From the NCBI RefSeq assembly GCF_000832305.1, contig NZ_CP010536.1:1178001-1242000 (forward strand): 64,000 nucleotides of DNA. The letters are read 5' to 3'. Of the stretch, positions 27,173 through 36,286 are shown in pieces; position 1 is the stretch's first letter, and each line of letters opens with the position of its first letter. The notes beneath the pieces were generated by a model that did no database searches, was not told the DNA's origin, and saw nothing but the letters and a program-made list of their open reading frames with translations. The translations under genes were made by a program, and so were the position numbers. Source of the stretch: Cupriavidus basilensis. Its GTDB lineage: Bacteria > Pseudomonadota > Gammaproteobacteria > Burkholderiales > Burkholderiaceae.

Positions 27173-27251
27173 GGGAAGCCAAGCCCCTCGCGTAAAGTCA
27201 CACAGGATTTACAAACGCCCCGGCCTGCATCACTGCACGCCGGGGCGTTTT
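27134..27251 (+). terminator. leuA attenuator: leader hairpins and intrinsic terminator
   Basis: The terminator stem is perfect over 12 bp: AAACGCCCCGGC (27213-27224) with GCCGGGGCGTTT (27239-27250), extended inside by TGCA/TGCA, and followed by a short T-run. Upstream, GGCCTACTAGGCC (27134-27146) forms a hairpin right over leader codons CTA-CTA, and GAGGG/CCCTC (27171-27175, 27185-27189 region) forms another. GGTCGGG at 27151-27157 can pair with CCCGGCC at 27219-27225, inside the 5' terminator arm, offering an antiterminator. The pairing scheme was found by eye and not by energy calculation. Confidence 0.7.
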
Positions 27252-27350
27252 GCATTCAGCACGAATACAGCAGCACAGCAAAACGAAACGGCGAATGCCG
27301 AGGCATCCACCCGATTCGCCAAATACAAAAGTCAGCCCAGGAGCCCCACC

Positions 27351-28889
27351 ATGTCCGACAAACTCATTATTTTCGACACCACCTTGCGCGACGGCGAACA
27401 GTCGCCCGGCGCCTCCATGACCCGCGAGGAAAAGATCCGCATCGCGCGCCAGCTGGAGCGCCTGAAAGTCGACGTGATCGAAGCGGGCTTTGCCGCTAGC
27501 TCCAACGGCGACTTCGAGGCGATCCGCTCCATCGCCCAGGTCGTCAAGGATTCGACCATTTGCTCGCTGGCCCGCGCCAACGACCGTGATATCGCACGCG
27601 CCGCCGAGGCGCTCAAGCCGGCCAACTCCTTCCGCATCCATACCTTCATCGCCACCTCGGCGCTGCATATGGAAAAGAAGCTGCGCATGACGCCGGACCA
27701 GGTTTTCGAGCAAGCCATCCAGGCGGTGCGCTTTGCGCGCCAGTTCACCGACGATATCGAATTCTCGCCTGAAGACGGTAGCCGTTCAGACATGGATTTC
27801 CTGTGCCGCGTGCTTGAAGGCGTGATCAAGGAAGGCGCTACCACCATCAACCTGCCGGATACGGTGGGCTACGCCGTGCCGGAAGGCTACGCAGGCCTGA
27901 TCCGCTCGGTGCGCGAGCGCATCCCCAATTCCGACAAGGCCATCTGGTCCGTGCATTGCCACAATGACCTCGGCATGGCCGTGGCCAATTCGCTGGCGGC
28001 GGTCAAGCTCGGCGGTGCGCGCCAGGTCGAGTGCACCATCAACGGCCTCGGTGAGCGTGCCGGCAATACCAGCCTGGAAGAAGTCGTGATGGCGGTCAAG
28101 ACGCGCCGCGACTACTTCGACATGGATGTCGGCGTGGATACCACGCAGATCGTGCCAGCCTCCAAGCTGGTGTCGCAGATCACCGGCTTCGTGGTGCAGC
28201 CCAACAAGGCCGTGGTGGGCGCCAACGCTTTCGCGCATGCTTCGGGCATCCACCAGGATGGCGTGCTGAAGGCGCGCGATACCTACGAGATCATGCGCGC
28301 GGAAGACGTGGGCTGGAGCGCCAACAAGATCGTGCTGGGCAAGCTCTCGGGCCGCAATGCGTTCAAGCAACGCCTGCAGGAACTCGGCATCGAGCTGGAG
28401 AGCGAGGGCGAGGTCAATGCCGCGTTCACCCGCTTCAAGGAACTGGCCGACCAGAAGTCCGAGATCTTCGACGAAGACATCATGGCCATCGTTTCCGACG
28501 AGGCGCACGACGTCAATGAGCACTTCCGCTTTATCTCGCTGTCGCAGCACTCCGAGACCGGCGAGCGCCCGCATGCGCGCGTGGTGTTCAACATGGACGG
28601 CAATGAGGTGACGGGCGAAGGCGAGGGCAATGGCCCGGTCGATGCCACGCTGCACGCCATCGAAGGCAAGGTCGCCAGCGGCGCGGAGCTGGTGCTGTAT
28701 TCGGTCAATGCCATCACCGCCGGCACGCAGGCCCAGGGCGAAGTGACTGTTCGCTTGTCCAAGGGCGGGCGCATCGTCAACGGCGTGGGCACCGATCCCG
28801 ATATCGTGGCCGCCTCGGCCAAGGCCTACCTGGCCGCGCTGAACAAGCTGCACGACAAGGCCGTGCAGAAGATCAACCCGCAGATCTGA
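27351..28889 (+). CDS. leuA: 2-isopropylmalate synthase
   Basis: Condenses acetyl-CoA with 2-oxoisovalerate in the first committed step of leucine synthesis. The 512-residue protein has the HMGL-like TIM barrel with [17 protein letters not shown] at the start and the metal-binding [16 protein letters not shown] segment (about residue 200). A C-terminal LeuA dimer domain (from about residue 390; [18 protein letters not shown]) is where leucine feedback binding occurs in this family. It follows the leader peptide and attenuator, so it is probably controlled both by leader translation and by feedback. A terminator follows its stop. Confidence 0.98.
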   Translation: MSDKLIIFDTTLRDGEQSPGASMTREEKIRIARQLERLKVDVIEAGFAASSNGDFEAIRSIAQVVKDSTICSLARANDRDIARAAEALKPANSFRIHTFIATSALHMEKKLRMTPDQVFEQAIQAVRFARQFTDDIEFSPEDGSRSDMDFLCRVLEGVIKEGATTINLPDTVGYAVPEGYAGLIRSVRERIPNSDKAIWSVHCHNDLGMAVANSLAAVKLGGARQVECTINGLGERAGNTSLEEVVMAVKTRRDYFDMDVGVDTTQIVPASKLVSQITGFVVQPNKAVVGANAFAHASGIHQDGVLKARDTYEIMRAEDVGWSANKIVLGKLSGRNAFKQRLQELGIELESEGEVNAAFTRFKELADQKSEIFDEDIMAIVSDEAHDVNEHFRFISLSQHSETGERPHARVVFNMDGNEVTGEGEGNGPVDATLHAIEGKVASGAELVLYSVNAITAGTQAQGEVTVRLSKGGRIVNGVGTDPDIVAASAKAYLAALNKLHDKAVQKINPQI

Positions 28890-28941
28890 TCCCGATCTGA
28901 CCGGTAAGCCCGCGGCCTATCCGGCCGTGGGGCTTGAATCG

Positions 28942-28979
28942 GCCCGCCGCGTTCCCATGAGGATGCTGGCGGGCTTTTT
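28942..28979 (+). terminator. Rho-independent terminator after leuA
   Basis: GCCCGCC (28942-28948) pairs with GGCGGGC (28968-28974), followed by TTTTT (28975-28979). The loop is 19 nt. Confidence 0.75.
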
Positions 28980-28993
28980 GCATTTTCCCGCTC

Positions 28994-29524
28994 TCAGCGG
29001 CGTCGGCCGCGGCCCTCCGCGAGCGGGTCTGGCGTGATCTGGGTCTGGCGCAGCACGCCGGCGTCGTCAAAATAGAAATTGAACATGGACGGCCAGGTGT
29101 CCTCATGCCTGAAGCGGTAAGACCATACTTCGCGCTTCATCAGCGGGTAATACTGCTTGGGCTCGCGGGGCTTGCCGAAGTGCTGTTCCACGTCCAGCTT
29201 GGTCCAGACATCGACCTTCGCCTTGTAGAGCTCGCTGGTCTGCAGCATCTGGCGGAAGGTGCTCAAGTGGCCATCGCGGTCGAAGTCGGCCGCGTAGGAT
29301 TGTTGCCCGAAGGGTTGCTTGGAGTAGATCCAGCGCTGTGTGCCGTCGGCTAGCTGGTAGGTGTCGGTCGGCGTGCCGAAGCGGGCTTGTACGGCGGCTT
29401 GCGGCGCGCCTACCATGTCCTGGCCGACTTTGACCGGTTGCAGCACCGAGCAGGCCGGCAGGATGGCTGCTGCTGTTGCTAGCGCGAGCCACCGGGCGGC
29501 AAGGCGCGACGATGAGGCTTTCAT
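28994..29524 (-). CDS. Putative outer-membrane lipoprotein with BamE/SmpA-like features
   Basis: A 176-residue probable lipoprotein. The signal sequence ends in the lipobox LPAC, placing the lipidated cysteine near residue 25. The mature part begins VLQPVKVGQDMVGAPQAAVQARFGTPTDTYQL, like SmpA/OmlA-type domains in which a small sequence-variable unit sets up a G-x-P loop; a second similar unit occurs later (DVEQHFGKPREPKQYYPL). The ATG at 29524 (MKASSSRLAARWLAL) is chosen because it gives a proper signal peptide. It is convergent with leuA. The exact family is uncertain; BamE itself is shorter. Confidence 0.78.
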   Translation of the reverse strand: MKASSSRLAARWLALATAAAILPACSVLQPVKVGQDMVGAPQAAVQARFGTPTDTYQLADGTQRWIYSKQPFGQQSYAADFDRDGHLSTFRQMLQTSELYKAKVDVWTKLDVEQHFGKPREPKQYYPLMKREVWSYRFRHEDTWPSMFNFYFDDAGVLRQTQITPDPLAEGRGRRR

Positions 29525-29742
29525 GGCAGTTCTCTGATTAAAATTCGTGGTGATATGCATTAAGAGTGTAGCGGCGCGCAAACGTTGTGTGCGCCTCATG
29601 TGGCACGCGCCGGCTTTTTGAGGGCAAGCGCCGCCATGGCGTGTCATCCTCGCCCAATTTCCCGTTTTGCCGCGAATGCGGTCCGATTTGCCTAGGCTGG
29701 GTCCCTGACATACCATGCAGCGCTTTGGCGGGAGATGACTCG

Positions 29743-30987
29743 ATGTGGGCTAAACGATGGCTGGCGGGCTGTTTGCTGGCGGTGGCGGCGAGCGCTGGTG
29801 CGCAGGAGCCGATCCGTCTTGGCATGATCGAAGGTTTGTCTGGCCCCTTTGCCAACGCGGGCGACGCGGTAGTGCGCAACCTGCGGATCGCCATCGACCG
29901 CGTCAATGCGCGCGGTGGCGTCAAGACCGCGGAAGGCGCGCGGCCCCTTGAACTGGTTACCTTCGATAGCAAAGGCAATGTCGACGAGAGCCTGATCCAG
30001 TTGCGCGGGCTGGTGGACAAGCGAATTCCCTTTGTCCTGCAAGGCAACAGCTCGGCGGTGGCTGGCGCGCTGGTCAGCGCGATCAACCGCCACAACAGCC
30101 GGCAGCCCGATGCCCGCGTGCTCTTCCTGAATTACTCGGCGGTCGATCCCACGCTGACCAATGAGGGGTGCAGCTTCTGGCACTTCCGCTTCGATGCCAG
30201 CGCCGACATGCGCATGCAGGCTCTGACCGAGGTCATCCGTGCCGATGCCGGTGTGCGGCGCGTCTACCTGATCGACCAGGACTACAGTTTCGGCCATCAG
30301 GTGTCGCGTTCGGCACGCGAGATGCTGGCGGCCAAGCGGCCGGAGTTGCGCATCGTGGGCGATGAGTTCCACCCGATCGGCAAGATCAAGGACTTCGCCC
30401 CGTATATCGCCAAGATCAAGGCCAGCGGCGCGGATGCGGTGATCACGGGCAACTGGGGCAACGACCTCACCCTGATGATCAAGGCCGCGCGCGAGGGCGG
30501 GCTGAACGCCAAGTTCTATACCTTCTACGGCAACGGGCTGGGCGCGCCGGCGGCCATGGGAGACGCCGGGGTAGGGCGCGTGCTTGCGGTGGCGGAGTGG
30601 CACCCCAACGTGGGCGGCACGGCCTCGGACGCGTTCTACCAGGCGTTCCGTGCCCGTTACCCTGAACCCAAGGACGACTACGTTCACCTGCGCATGCAGA
30701 TGATGGTGGAGATGCTCGCCCGGGCCATCGAGCAGGCGGGCTCGACCGACGCCGTCAAGGTGGCGCGTGCGCTGGAGGGCATGCGCTATGTCAACGACTT
30801 CCATGATGCGACGATCCGCGCCGACGACCACCAGGTGCTGCAGCCGCTCTACGTGTCGGTGATGGAGAAGCAGGGCGGCGATGTGCGCTTTGACAATGAA
30901 GGGTCGGGATATGGCTTTCGCACGGTGAGGAAGCTAAAGTCGGCGCAGACCATGTTGCCCACGACCTGCAAGATGGAACGGTTCTAG
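29743..30987 (+). CDS. Orphan branched-chain-amino-acid-type ABC substrate-binding protein
   Basis: A 414-residue periplasmic type I binding protein of the LivJ/receptor family. A signal peptide (about residues 1-20, ending SAGAQ) is followed by EPIRLGMIEGLSGPFANAGDAVVRNL, the standard first lobe. DYSFGHQVSRSAREML and the late HLRMQMMVEMLARAIEQAG are also typical. A GGGAG ribosome site lies 9 bp before the ATG at 29743. No permease or ATPase gene is adjacent, so it must work with a transporter coded elsewhere or act as a sensor. Ligand unknown. Confidence 0.88.
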   Translation: MWAKRWLAGCLLAVAASAGAQEPIRLGMIEGLSGPFANAGDAVVRNLRIAIDRVNARGGVKTAEGARPLELVTFDSKGNVDESLIQLRGLVDKRIPFVLQGNSSAVAGALVSAINRHNSRQPDARVLFLNYSAVDPTLTNEGCSFWHFRFDASADMRMQALTEVIRADAGVRRVYLIDQDYSFGHQVSRSAREMLAAKRPELRIVGDEFHPIGKIKDFAPYIAKIKASGADAVITGNWGNDLTLMIKAAREGGLNAKFYTFYGNGLGAPAAMGDAGVGRVLAVAEWHPNVGGTASDAFYQAFRARYPEPKDDYVHLRMQMMVEMLARAIEQAGSTDAVKVARALEGMRYVNDFHDATIRADDHQVLQPLYVSVMEKQGGDVRFDNEGSGYGFRTVRKLKSAQTMLPTTCKMERF

Positions 30988-31008
30988 CGGTTCCAGGCCG
31001 GCATTGCC

Positions 31009-31032
31009 GCAATCGCAATCGCAATCGCCATC
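31009..31032. repeat. Hexanucleotide tandem repeat upstream of the rpsO -10 box
   Basis: Three perfect GCAATC units (31009-31026) and one variant GCCATC (31027-31032). The fourth unit falls exactly where the -35 hexamer would lie for the -10 box at 31050. Confidence 0.85.
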
Positions 31033-31049
31033 GCCGGCCCGTTTTCCGT

Positions 31050-31055
31050 TATAAT
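31050..31055 (+). promoter_or_regulatory. Candidate -10 element of rpsO
   Basis: A perfect TATAAT at 31050-31055 with no good -35 partner; GCCATC sits at the 17-bp spacing. Transcription from here would give a 5' leader of about 128 nt containing the hairpin CCGGTT (31075-31080)/AACCGG (31087-31092), a possible S15 autoregulatory element. Confidence 0.45.
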
Positions 31056-31189
31056 CGCCCGCTGTCATAGCCAGCCGGTTGTCAAAAACCGGTCCGGCGA
31101 GACAGTTGCCTGTATGTAGGACACGCACAAGGCACGACGCATGCGGCACATTTCGTGCTGTAGCGTTCGCAAGTGAAAAGGAAATTACC

Positions 31190-31462
31190 ATGGCAGAAGC
31201 CCAAATCAGCAGCAAAACCGAAGTCATCAAGCAGTTCGCACGTGCCGCCAACGACACGGGTAGCCCCGAAGTCCAGGTCGCTTTGCTGACCACCCGCATC
31301 AACGAACTGACCCCCCACTTCAAGGCCAACATGAAGGATCACCACAGCCGCCGCGGTCTGCTGCGCATGGTGAGCCGTCGTCGTCGCCTGCTGGACTACC
31401 TCAAGGCCAACGATGCTGACCGTTATCGTTCGCTGATCGAGAAGCTCGGCCTGCGTAAGTAA
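31190..31462 (+). CDS. rpsO: Ribosomal protein S15
   Basis: Primary 16S rRNA-binding protein of the small subunit. The 90-residue sequence carries the family core [43 protein letters not shown] and the ending [13 protein letters not shown]. The ATG at 31190 follows AAAAGGAAAT, and upstream in-frame codons are not conserved. It is followed by a strong terminator and then pnp, the conserved bacterial order. Confidence 0.99.
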   Translation: MAEAQISSKTEVIKQFARAANDTGSPEVQVALLTTRINELTPHFKANMKDHHSRRGLLRMVSRRRRLLDYLKANDADRYRSLIEKLGLRK

Positions 31463-31525
31463 GCAGCCAGGATCGTCCGGATGGCAGCACGAATGGATGC
31501 ACTGCACGCCTTCGCGTGAGCCACT

Positions 31526-31568
31526 AATGCCTGCGTCAGCCTCGCTGATGCAGGCATTTTGTTTTTGC
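31526..31568 (+). terminator. Rho-independent terminator after rpsO
   Basis: AATGCCTGCGTCAGC (31526-31540) pairs with GCTGATGCAGGCATT (31544-31558) around a CTC loop with one internal mismatch, followed by TTGTTTTT. Confidence 0.9.
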
Positions 31569-31778
31569 GGATGAAATGTCGCGGTCCGGCCGCCGTCCGG
31601 TCGATGTCCGGCATTGCTGCAAGTGATTTTTGCTCTGCTTGATGGTGCCATGGCCGCTGGGGCTGGCACACGTTGCGCCAAGACGTGCAACGGAGTAAGT
31701 TACTTTGTTCTTTAGCTTTTTTCAGCTTTTTTACTGTTAATCCATACCGGAGTCGGGCAAGGAAGCGGGGCTTTGTGT

Positions 31779-31849
31779 CATTCCAGCGCGGTATCTGCCC
31801 AGGCAGATGCCGCGCATCAGCTACCAGCATCAGGTATCGCGCTGGAATG
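31779..31849 (+). promoter_or_regulatory. Branched hairpin in the pnp leader, candidate RNase III/PNPase autoregulatory site
   Basis: A perfect 12-bp outer stem CATTCCAGCGCG (31779-31790) with CGCGCTGGAATG (31838-31849) encloses a second stem ATCTGCC (31793-31799) with GGCAGAT (31802-31808). It lies 106 bp before the pnp start. In Escherichia coli a long hairpin in this position is cut by RNase III and lets PNPase repress its own mRNA. Position and size match; the sequence itself is different. Confidence 0.6.
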
Positions 31850-31955
31850 GCATAGCACTTCCCTGTGACTGAGGCCGACGCTGATCCGGCAGTTCGCCCG
31901 CGGCTGCTAACGCGGGCGTCGCACAAGCGTGCAAGCACGAACAAAAGGAACGTTC

Positions 31956-34160
31956 ATGACCATGTTCAACAAGATCGTCAAGGAATTCCAGTGGGGTCAG
32001 CACAAGGTGCGCCTGGAAACCGGCGAGGTTGCCCGCCAGGCTGGCGGTGCCGTGATCGTCGACATTGAAGACACCGTGGTGCTCGCCACCGTTGTCGCTG
32101 CCAAGTCGCCCAAGGCTGGCCAGGATTTCTTCCCGCTGACCGTCGACTACATCGAAAAGACCTACGCTGCCGGCAAGATCCCCGGTGGCTTCTTCAAGCG
32201 TGAAGGCCGTCCGTCGGAAAACGAGACGCTGACCTCGCGCCTGATCGACCGCCCGCTGCGCCCGCTGTTCCCGGAAGGCTTCTACAACGAAGTGCAGGTG
32301 GTCATCCACGTGCTGTCGCTGAACCCGGAAGTCCCGGCTGACATCCCCGCCCTGATCGGCGCCTCGGCTGCCCTGGCAGTGTCGGGCATTCCGTTCAGCG
32401 GCCCGGTCGGCGCAGCGCGCGTTGGCTACAAGGACGGCCAGTACCTGCTGAACCCGACCCGTTCGCAGATCGCTGCTTCGGAACTGGACCTGGTGGTTGC
32501 CGGTACCGAGCGCGCCGTGCTGATGGTGGAGTCGGAAGCCCGCCAACTGTCGGAAGAGGTGATGCTGGGCGCCGTAGTCTACGGCCATGAGCAAATGCAG
32601 ACGGCCATCAATGCCATCCATGATCTGGTGCGCGACGGCGGCAAGCCGGAGTGGGACTGGACCGCGGCACCGAAGAACGAAGCGCTGATCGCCAAGGTCG
32701 GCGAGATCGCCTTGCCGCTGCTGCAGGACGTGTACCAGCTGCGCCAGAAGTCGGCGCGCAGCCAAAAGCTCAAGGAAGTCTACGCCACCGTGGCGGCCAA
32801 GCTGGCCGAAGCCGGCGTGGAAGCCGACAAGGTCGAAGTGGGCAACGTGCTGTTCGACATCGAAGCCAAGATCGTGCGCAGCCAGGTGCTGTCGGGCGAG
32901 CCGCGCATCGATGGCCGCGACACCCGCACCGTGCGCCCGATCGAGATCCGCTCGTCGGTGCTGCCGCGCGCTCACGGCTCGGCCATCTTCACCCGTGGCG
33001 AAACCCAGGCGCTGGTGGTTGCCACGCTGGGCACCAAGGGCGATGAGCAGATCATCGACGCGCTCGCCGGCGAATACCGCGACCGCTTCATGCTCCACTA
33101 CAACATGCCTCCGTTCGCCACCGGCGAAACCGGCCGCGTGGGCAGCCCCAAGCGCCGCGAAATCGGCCACGGCCGCCTGGCCAAGCGCGCGCTGATCCCA
33201 GTCCTGCCGAAGGATGACGAATTCGCCTACACCATCCGCCTGGTGTCCGAAATCACCGAATCCAACGGCTCGTCGTCGATGGCATCGGTGTGCGGCGGTT
33301 GCCTGGCGCTGATGGACGCGGGCGTTCCGATCAAGGCGCATGTGGCCGGCGTGGCCATGGGCCTGATCCTGGAAGGCAACAAGTTCGCCGTGCTGACCGA
33401 CATCCTGGGCGACGAGGACCACCTCGGCGACATGGACTTCAAGGTCGCGGGTACCGACACCGGCATCACCGCGCTGCAGATGGACATCAAGGTCCAGGGC
33501 ATCACCAAGGAAATCATGCAGGTCGCGCTGGCGCAAGCCAAGGAAGGCCGCCTGCATATCCTGGGCAAGATGCAGGACGCGATGGGCCATGCGCGCACCG
33601 AGCTGTCGGAGCACGCACCGCGCATGATCACCATGAAAATTCATCCGGACAAGATCCGCGAAGTGATCGGCAAGGGCGGCTCGACCATCCAGGCGCTGAC
33701 CAAGGAAACCGGCACCACCATCGACATCCAGGAAGACGGCACCATCACCATCGCCTCGACCTCGACCGAAGGCATGGCCGAAGCCAAGCGCCGCATCGAA
33801 GGCATCACCGCGGAAGCCGAAGTCGGCAAGATCTACGCCGGCACCGTGCTCAAGCTGCTGGACTTTGGCGCCATCGTCAACATCCTGCCGGGCAAGGATG
33901 GCCTGCTGCATATCTCCGAGATCGTCAACGAACGCGTCAAGGACATCAAGGACTGGCTCAAGGAAGGCCAGCACGTGCGCGTCAAGCTGATCCAGGCTGA
34001 CGAGAAGGGCCGCCTGCGCCTGTCCCTGAAGGCCGCGCTGGCCGAAGAGGGCGGCAGCATCAGCCCGATCGCCAACACCAGCGAGGCACCGGCTGCTCCG
34101 GCCGCCCCGGCCGCACCGGCAGCGCCGACGACGCCTTCGGCTGATCAGCAACAGCAGTAA
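31956..34160 (+). CDS. pnp: Polynucleotide phosphorylase
   Basis: 3'-5' phosphorolytic exoribonuclease and degradosome-type RNA turnover enzyme. The 734-residue protein contains two RNase PH domains (about 15-230 and 315-545), the second with [15 protein letters not shown] and the segment [18 protein letters not shown] ([20 protein letters not shown], about 558-577) and S1 ([20 protein letters not shown], about 625-644) domains follow, with an alanine/proline-rich tail. The ATG at 31956 ([11 protein letters not shown]) follows AAAAGGAA. A long hairpin sits in its leader and a strong terminator follows. Confidence 0.99.
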   Translation: MTMFNKIVKEFQWGQHKVRLETGEVARQAGGAVIVDIEDTVVLATVVAAKSPKAGQDFFPLTVDYIEKTYAAGKIPGGFFKREGRPSENETLTSRLIDRPLRPLFPEGFYNEVQVVIHVLSLNPEVPADIPALIGASAALAVSGIPFSGPVGAARVGYKDGQYLLNPTRSQIAASELDLVVAGTERAVLMVESEARQLSEEVMLGAVVYGHEQMQTAINAIHDLVRDGGKPEWDWTAAPKNEALIAKVGEIALPLLQDVYQLRQKSARSQKLKEVYATVAAKLAEAGVEADKVEVGNVLFDIEAKIVRSQVLSGEPRIDGRDTRTVRPIEIRSSVLPRAHGSAIFTRGETQALVVATLGTKGDEQIIDALAGEYRDRFMLHYNMPPFATGETGRVGSPKRREIGHGRLAKRALIPVLPKDDEFAYTIRLVSEITESNGSSSMASVCGGCLALMDAGVPIKAHVAGVAMGLILEGNKFAVLTDILGDEDHLGDMDFKVAGTDTGITALQMDIKVQGITKEIMQVALAQAKEGRLHILGKMQDAMGHARTELSEHAPRMITMKIHPDKIREVIGKGGSTIQALTKETGTTIDIQEDGTITIASTSTEGMAEAKRRIEGITAEAEVGKIYAGTVLKLLDFGAIVNILPGKDGLLHISEIVNERVKDIKDWLKEGQHVRVKLIQADEKGRLRLSLKAALAEEGGSISPIANTSEAPAAPAAPAAPAAPTTPSADQQQQ

Positions 34161-34200
34161 GCGTTTTACGGTGCCGGTAGAACGACGGTACCCGTAGCAG

Positions 34201-34233
34201 AAAAAGCGGCTGGCGATGTCCAGCCGCTTTTTT
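34201..34233 (+). terminator. Rho-independent terminator after pnp
   Basis: AAAAAGCGGCTGG (34201-34213), loop CGATGT, CCAGCCGCTTTTTT (34220-34233). The stem is a perfect 13 bp with flanking A and T runs. Confidence 0.95.
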
Positions 34234-34369
34234 GTTTACACTCCCGCCAGTCCCACCCCATGCGGCCCGGCTGTTCGGCGCGCCGCATGGCGGGTGCCCA
34301 GATTGATCCCCCCGCCATGCGTGCGCGAGCCCGCCGCATGCGCGAGGTCCCTAACCGCAAGGAGCAGCA

Positions 34370-35374
34370 ATGCAAGCCATCGAAATCCGCGAGTACGGCG
34401 CCCCCGAAGTCCTGCAACTGGCGCAACGCCCCGACCCGGTGCCCAAGGCCGGCGAGATCCTGATCCGCGTGGCCGCGGCCGGCATCAACCGTCCCGACGT
34501 ATTTCAACGTACCGGCAACTACCCGGTGCCACCGGGCGCGTCCGACCTGCCGGGCCTGGAAGTGGCCGGCGTGGTGGCCGGCGGCGACCTGGCGCACCCC
34601 GACAACCGTTTCGGCCTGAAGCTGGGTGACCGTGTGTGCGCGCTGGTGCAGGGCGGCGGTTACGCCGAGTTGTGCGTGGCCCCCGCAGCGCAATGCCTGC
34701 CGGTGCCGGAGTGCCTGTCGGATGTCGAGGCGGCCGCATTGCCGGAGACGTTCTTCACCGTGTGGAGCAACGTCTTCGATCGCGGCTACCTGGGCCGCGG
34801 CCCGCTGGGCAAGGACGAGACGCTGCTGATCCAGGGCGGCTCGAGCGGCATCGGCACGACCGCCATCCAGATCGCCAAGGCCCTGGGCCACAAGGTCTTC
34901 GTTACCGCCGGCAGCGCCGACAAGTGCCGGGCCTGCGAGGAACTGGGCGCCGACCGTGCCATCAACTACAAGACCGAAGATTTTGTCGCCGAGGTGAAAG
35001 CGCTGACCGGCAGCCGTGGCGCGGATGTCATCCTCGACATGGTGGCTGGCCCGTATCTGGCGCGCGAACTGTCCTGCGTCGCCGACGATGGCCGCATTGT
35101 GATCATCGCGCTGCTGGGCGGCGCCAAGGCCGAGATCCCGCTGGGCGATATCCTGCGCCGCCGTATCACCGTGACAGGCTCCACGCTGCGTCCCCGCCCG
35201 GCGGCGTTCAAGGGCGAGATCGCGCAGGCGCTGCACCAGCACGTGTGGCCGCTGCTGGCGGCGGGCAAGATCAAGCCGGTGATCCACCAGACCTTCCCGG
35301 CCGCCCAGGCCGCCGATGCGCATCGCCTGATGGAGTCCAGCGAGCATATCGGCAAGATCGTCCTGACCTGGTAA
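34370..35374 (+). CDS. NAD(P)H:quinone oxidoreductase, PIG3-like MDR family
   Basis: A 334-residue zinc-free medium-chain dehydrogenase/reductase of the quinone oxidoreductase/PIG3 group. The N-terminal GroES-like domain begins MQAIEIREYGAPEVLQL and has NRPDVFQRTGNYPVPPGASD. The Rossmann domain has LLIQGGSSGIGTTAIQIAK (NADPH site) and TGSRGADVILDMVAG. The C-terminal ending IGKIVLTW is characteristic. Members reduce quinones or act on related enals; physiological substrate unknown. An AAGGAG site precedes the ATG. A GC-rich hairpin without a T-run (35408-35426) separates it from tpiA. Confidence 0.93.
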   Translation: MQAIEIREYGAPEVLQLAQRPDPVPKAGEILIRVAAAGINRPDVFQRTGNYPVPPGASDLPGLEVAGVVAGGDLAHPDNRFGLKLGDRVCALVQGGGYAELCVAPAAQCLPVPECLSDVEAAALPETFFTVWSNVFDRGYLGRGPLGKDETLLIQGGSSGIGTTAIQIAKALGHKVFVTAGSADKCRACEELGADRAINYKTEDFVAEVKALTGSRGADVILDMVAGPYLARELSCVADDGRIVIIALLGGAKAEIPLGDILRRRITVTGSTLRPRPAAFKGEIAQALHQHVWPLLAAGKIKPVIHQTFPAAQAADAHRLMESSEHIGKIVLTW

Positions 35375-35469
35375 TGCCGCTGCTGGCTGGCTGATGGCCG
35401 GGTGCGGCCGGGGCCTCGCGCCCCGGGCCGATTTCGGGCCCTTCTGTGGCGTAGGGCCTTGGCCCGCGC

Positions 35470-35475
35470 TACAAT
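35470..35475 (+). promoter_or_regulatory. Candidate -10 element of tpiA
   Basis: TACAAT (5 of 6 matches) lies 27 bp before the tpiA GTG start; the -35 position at normal spacing (TGGCGT) matches poorly. Confidence 0.4.
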
Positions 35476-35502
35476 ACCCGGTTTGATTGAGAGGGGCGCC
35501 CT

Positions 35503-36240
35503 GTGAGACAAAAGCTCGTTATCGGCAACTGGAAGATGCACGGCAGCCTGGCTGCCAATGTGACCTTGCTGGAAGCGATCAAGGCGGCGCCCGCAAGCGC
35601 GCGCCTGGCAGTATGCGCGCCGTTCCCGTATCTTGCGCAGTGCCAGGCGTTGCTGGCCGGGTCCGCGGTGGCCTGGGGCGCGCAGGACGTGTCCGCCGAG
35701 GCGCGCGGTGCCTTCACGGGCGAAGTCGCGGCCTCCATGCTGGCTGAGTTCGGTGCTTCGTATGCCCTGGTGGGGCATTCGGAGCGGCGCAGCTACCATG
35801 GCGAGACGGATGCCACGGTAGCGGCCAAGGCGGTGCGCGCGCTGGAGTTCGGCATTGTGCCGGTGGTGTGCGTGGGCGAGAGCCTGGCGCAGCGCGAGGC
35901 AGGCGAGACCGAGGCCGTGGTAGGCCGTCAGCTCGGCGCCGTGCTCGAGGCCTTGTCGCTCGACCAGCTCGGGCGCATCGTGCTGGCCTATGAGCCGGTG
36001 TGGGCGATCGGCACGGGCAAGACCGCAAGCAGCGAGCAGGCCCAGGCCGTGCACGCTTTCCTGCGCGCCCAGGTGGCGGCGCGCGACGCAGGCGTGGCCG
36101 CTCGCATGGCCATGTTGTATGGCGGCAGCGTGAAGCCGGACAATGCGGCAGAACTATTTTCCATGCCCGACATCGACGGGGGCCTTATCGGAGGCGCCTC
36201 GCTGAAGTCGGACGATTTCCTCGCGATCGGCAACGCCTGA
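35503..36240 (+). CDS. tpiA: Triosephosphate isomerase
   Basis: Interconverts dihydroxyacetone phosphate and glyceraldehyde 3-phosphate. The 245-residue protein begins [15 protein letters not shown] with the catalytic lysine in NWKM. It has the catalytic histidine in [10 protein letters not shown], the catalytic glutamate in [13 protein letters not shown] and the phosphate-binding [10 protein letters not shown], then the final GASLKSDDF. The start is GTG at 35503, since no ATG precedes the conserved N-terminus. secG follows 46 bp downstream. Confidence 0.98.
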   Translation: MRQKLVIGNWKMHGSLAANVTLLEAIKAAPASARLAVCAPFPYLAQCQALLAGSAVAWGAQDVSAEARGAFTGEVAASMLAEFGASYALVGHSERRSYHGETDATVAAKAVRALEFGIVPVVCVGESLAQREAGETEAVVGRQLGAVLEALSLDQLGRIVLAYEPVWAIGTGKTASSEQAQAVHAFLRAQVAARDAGVAARMAMLYGGSVKPDNAAELFSMPDIDGGLIGGASLKSDDFLAIGNA

Positions 36241-36286
36241 ATGCCGGCCGCTCATAGGGTCTGATCAGGCAAGCGAATCGAACCAA

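Larger units (their letters stand above)
31463..31955. other. 493-bp rpsO-pnp intergenic region
   Basis: Contains the rpsO terminator (31526-31568) and the pnp leader hairpin (31779-31849). T-rich runs around 31708-31736 lie between them and may hold the pnp promoter, but no convincing -35/-10 pair was found. No protein-coding gene is supported: the one long minus-strand frame (31423-31944) resembles no family I recognise. Confidence 0.7.

Noticed and set aside
29692..30831. Minus-strand open frame opposite the orphan substrate-binding protein
   Set aside because: The plus-strand protein has a signal peptide and clear binding-protein motifs, while the opposite frame has none.
31423..31944. 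Minus-strand open frame spanning the rpsO-pnp spacer
   Set aside because: No recognisable family and no ribosome site. It overlaps the rpsO terminator and the pnp leader hairpin, which explain the region better.
35408..35426. GC-rich hairpin CCGGGGC/GCCCCGG after the quinone oxidoreductase gene as a terminator
   Set aside because: No T-run follows on either strand, so it does not meet intrinsic-terminator criteria.
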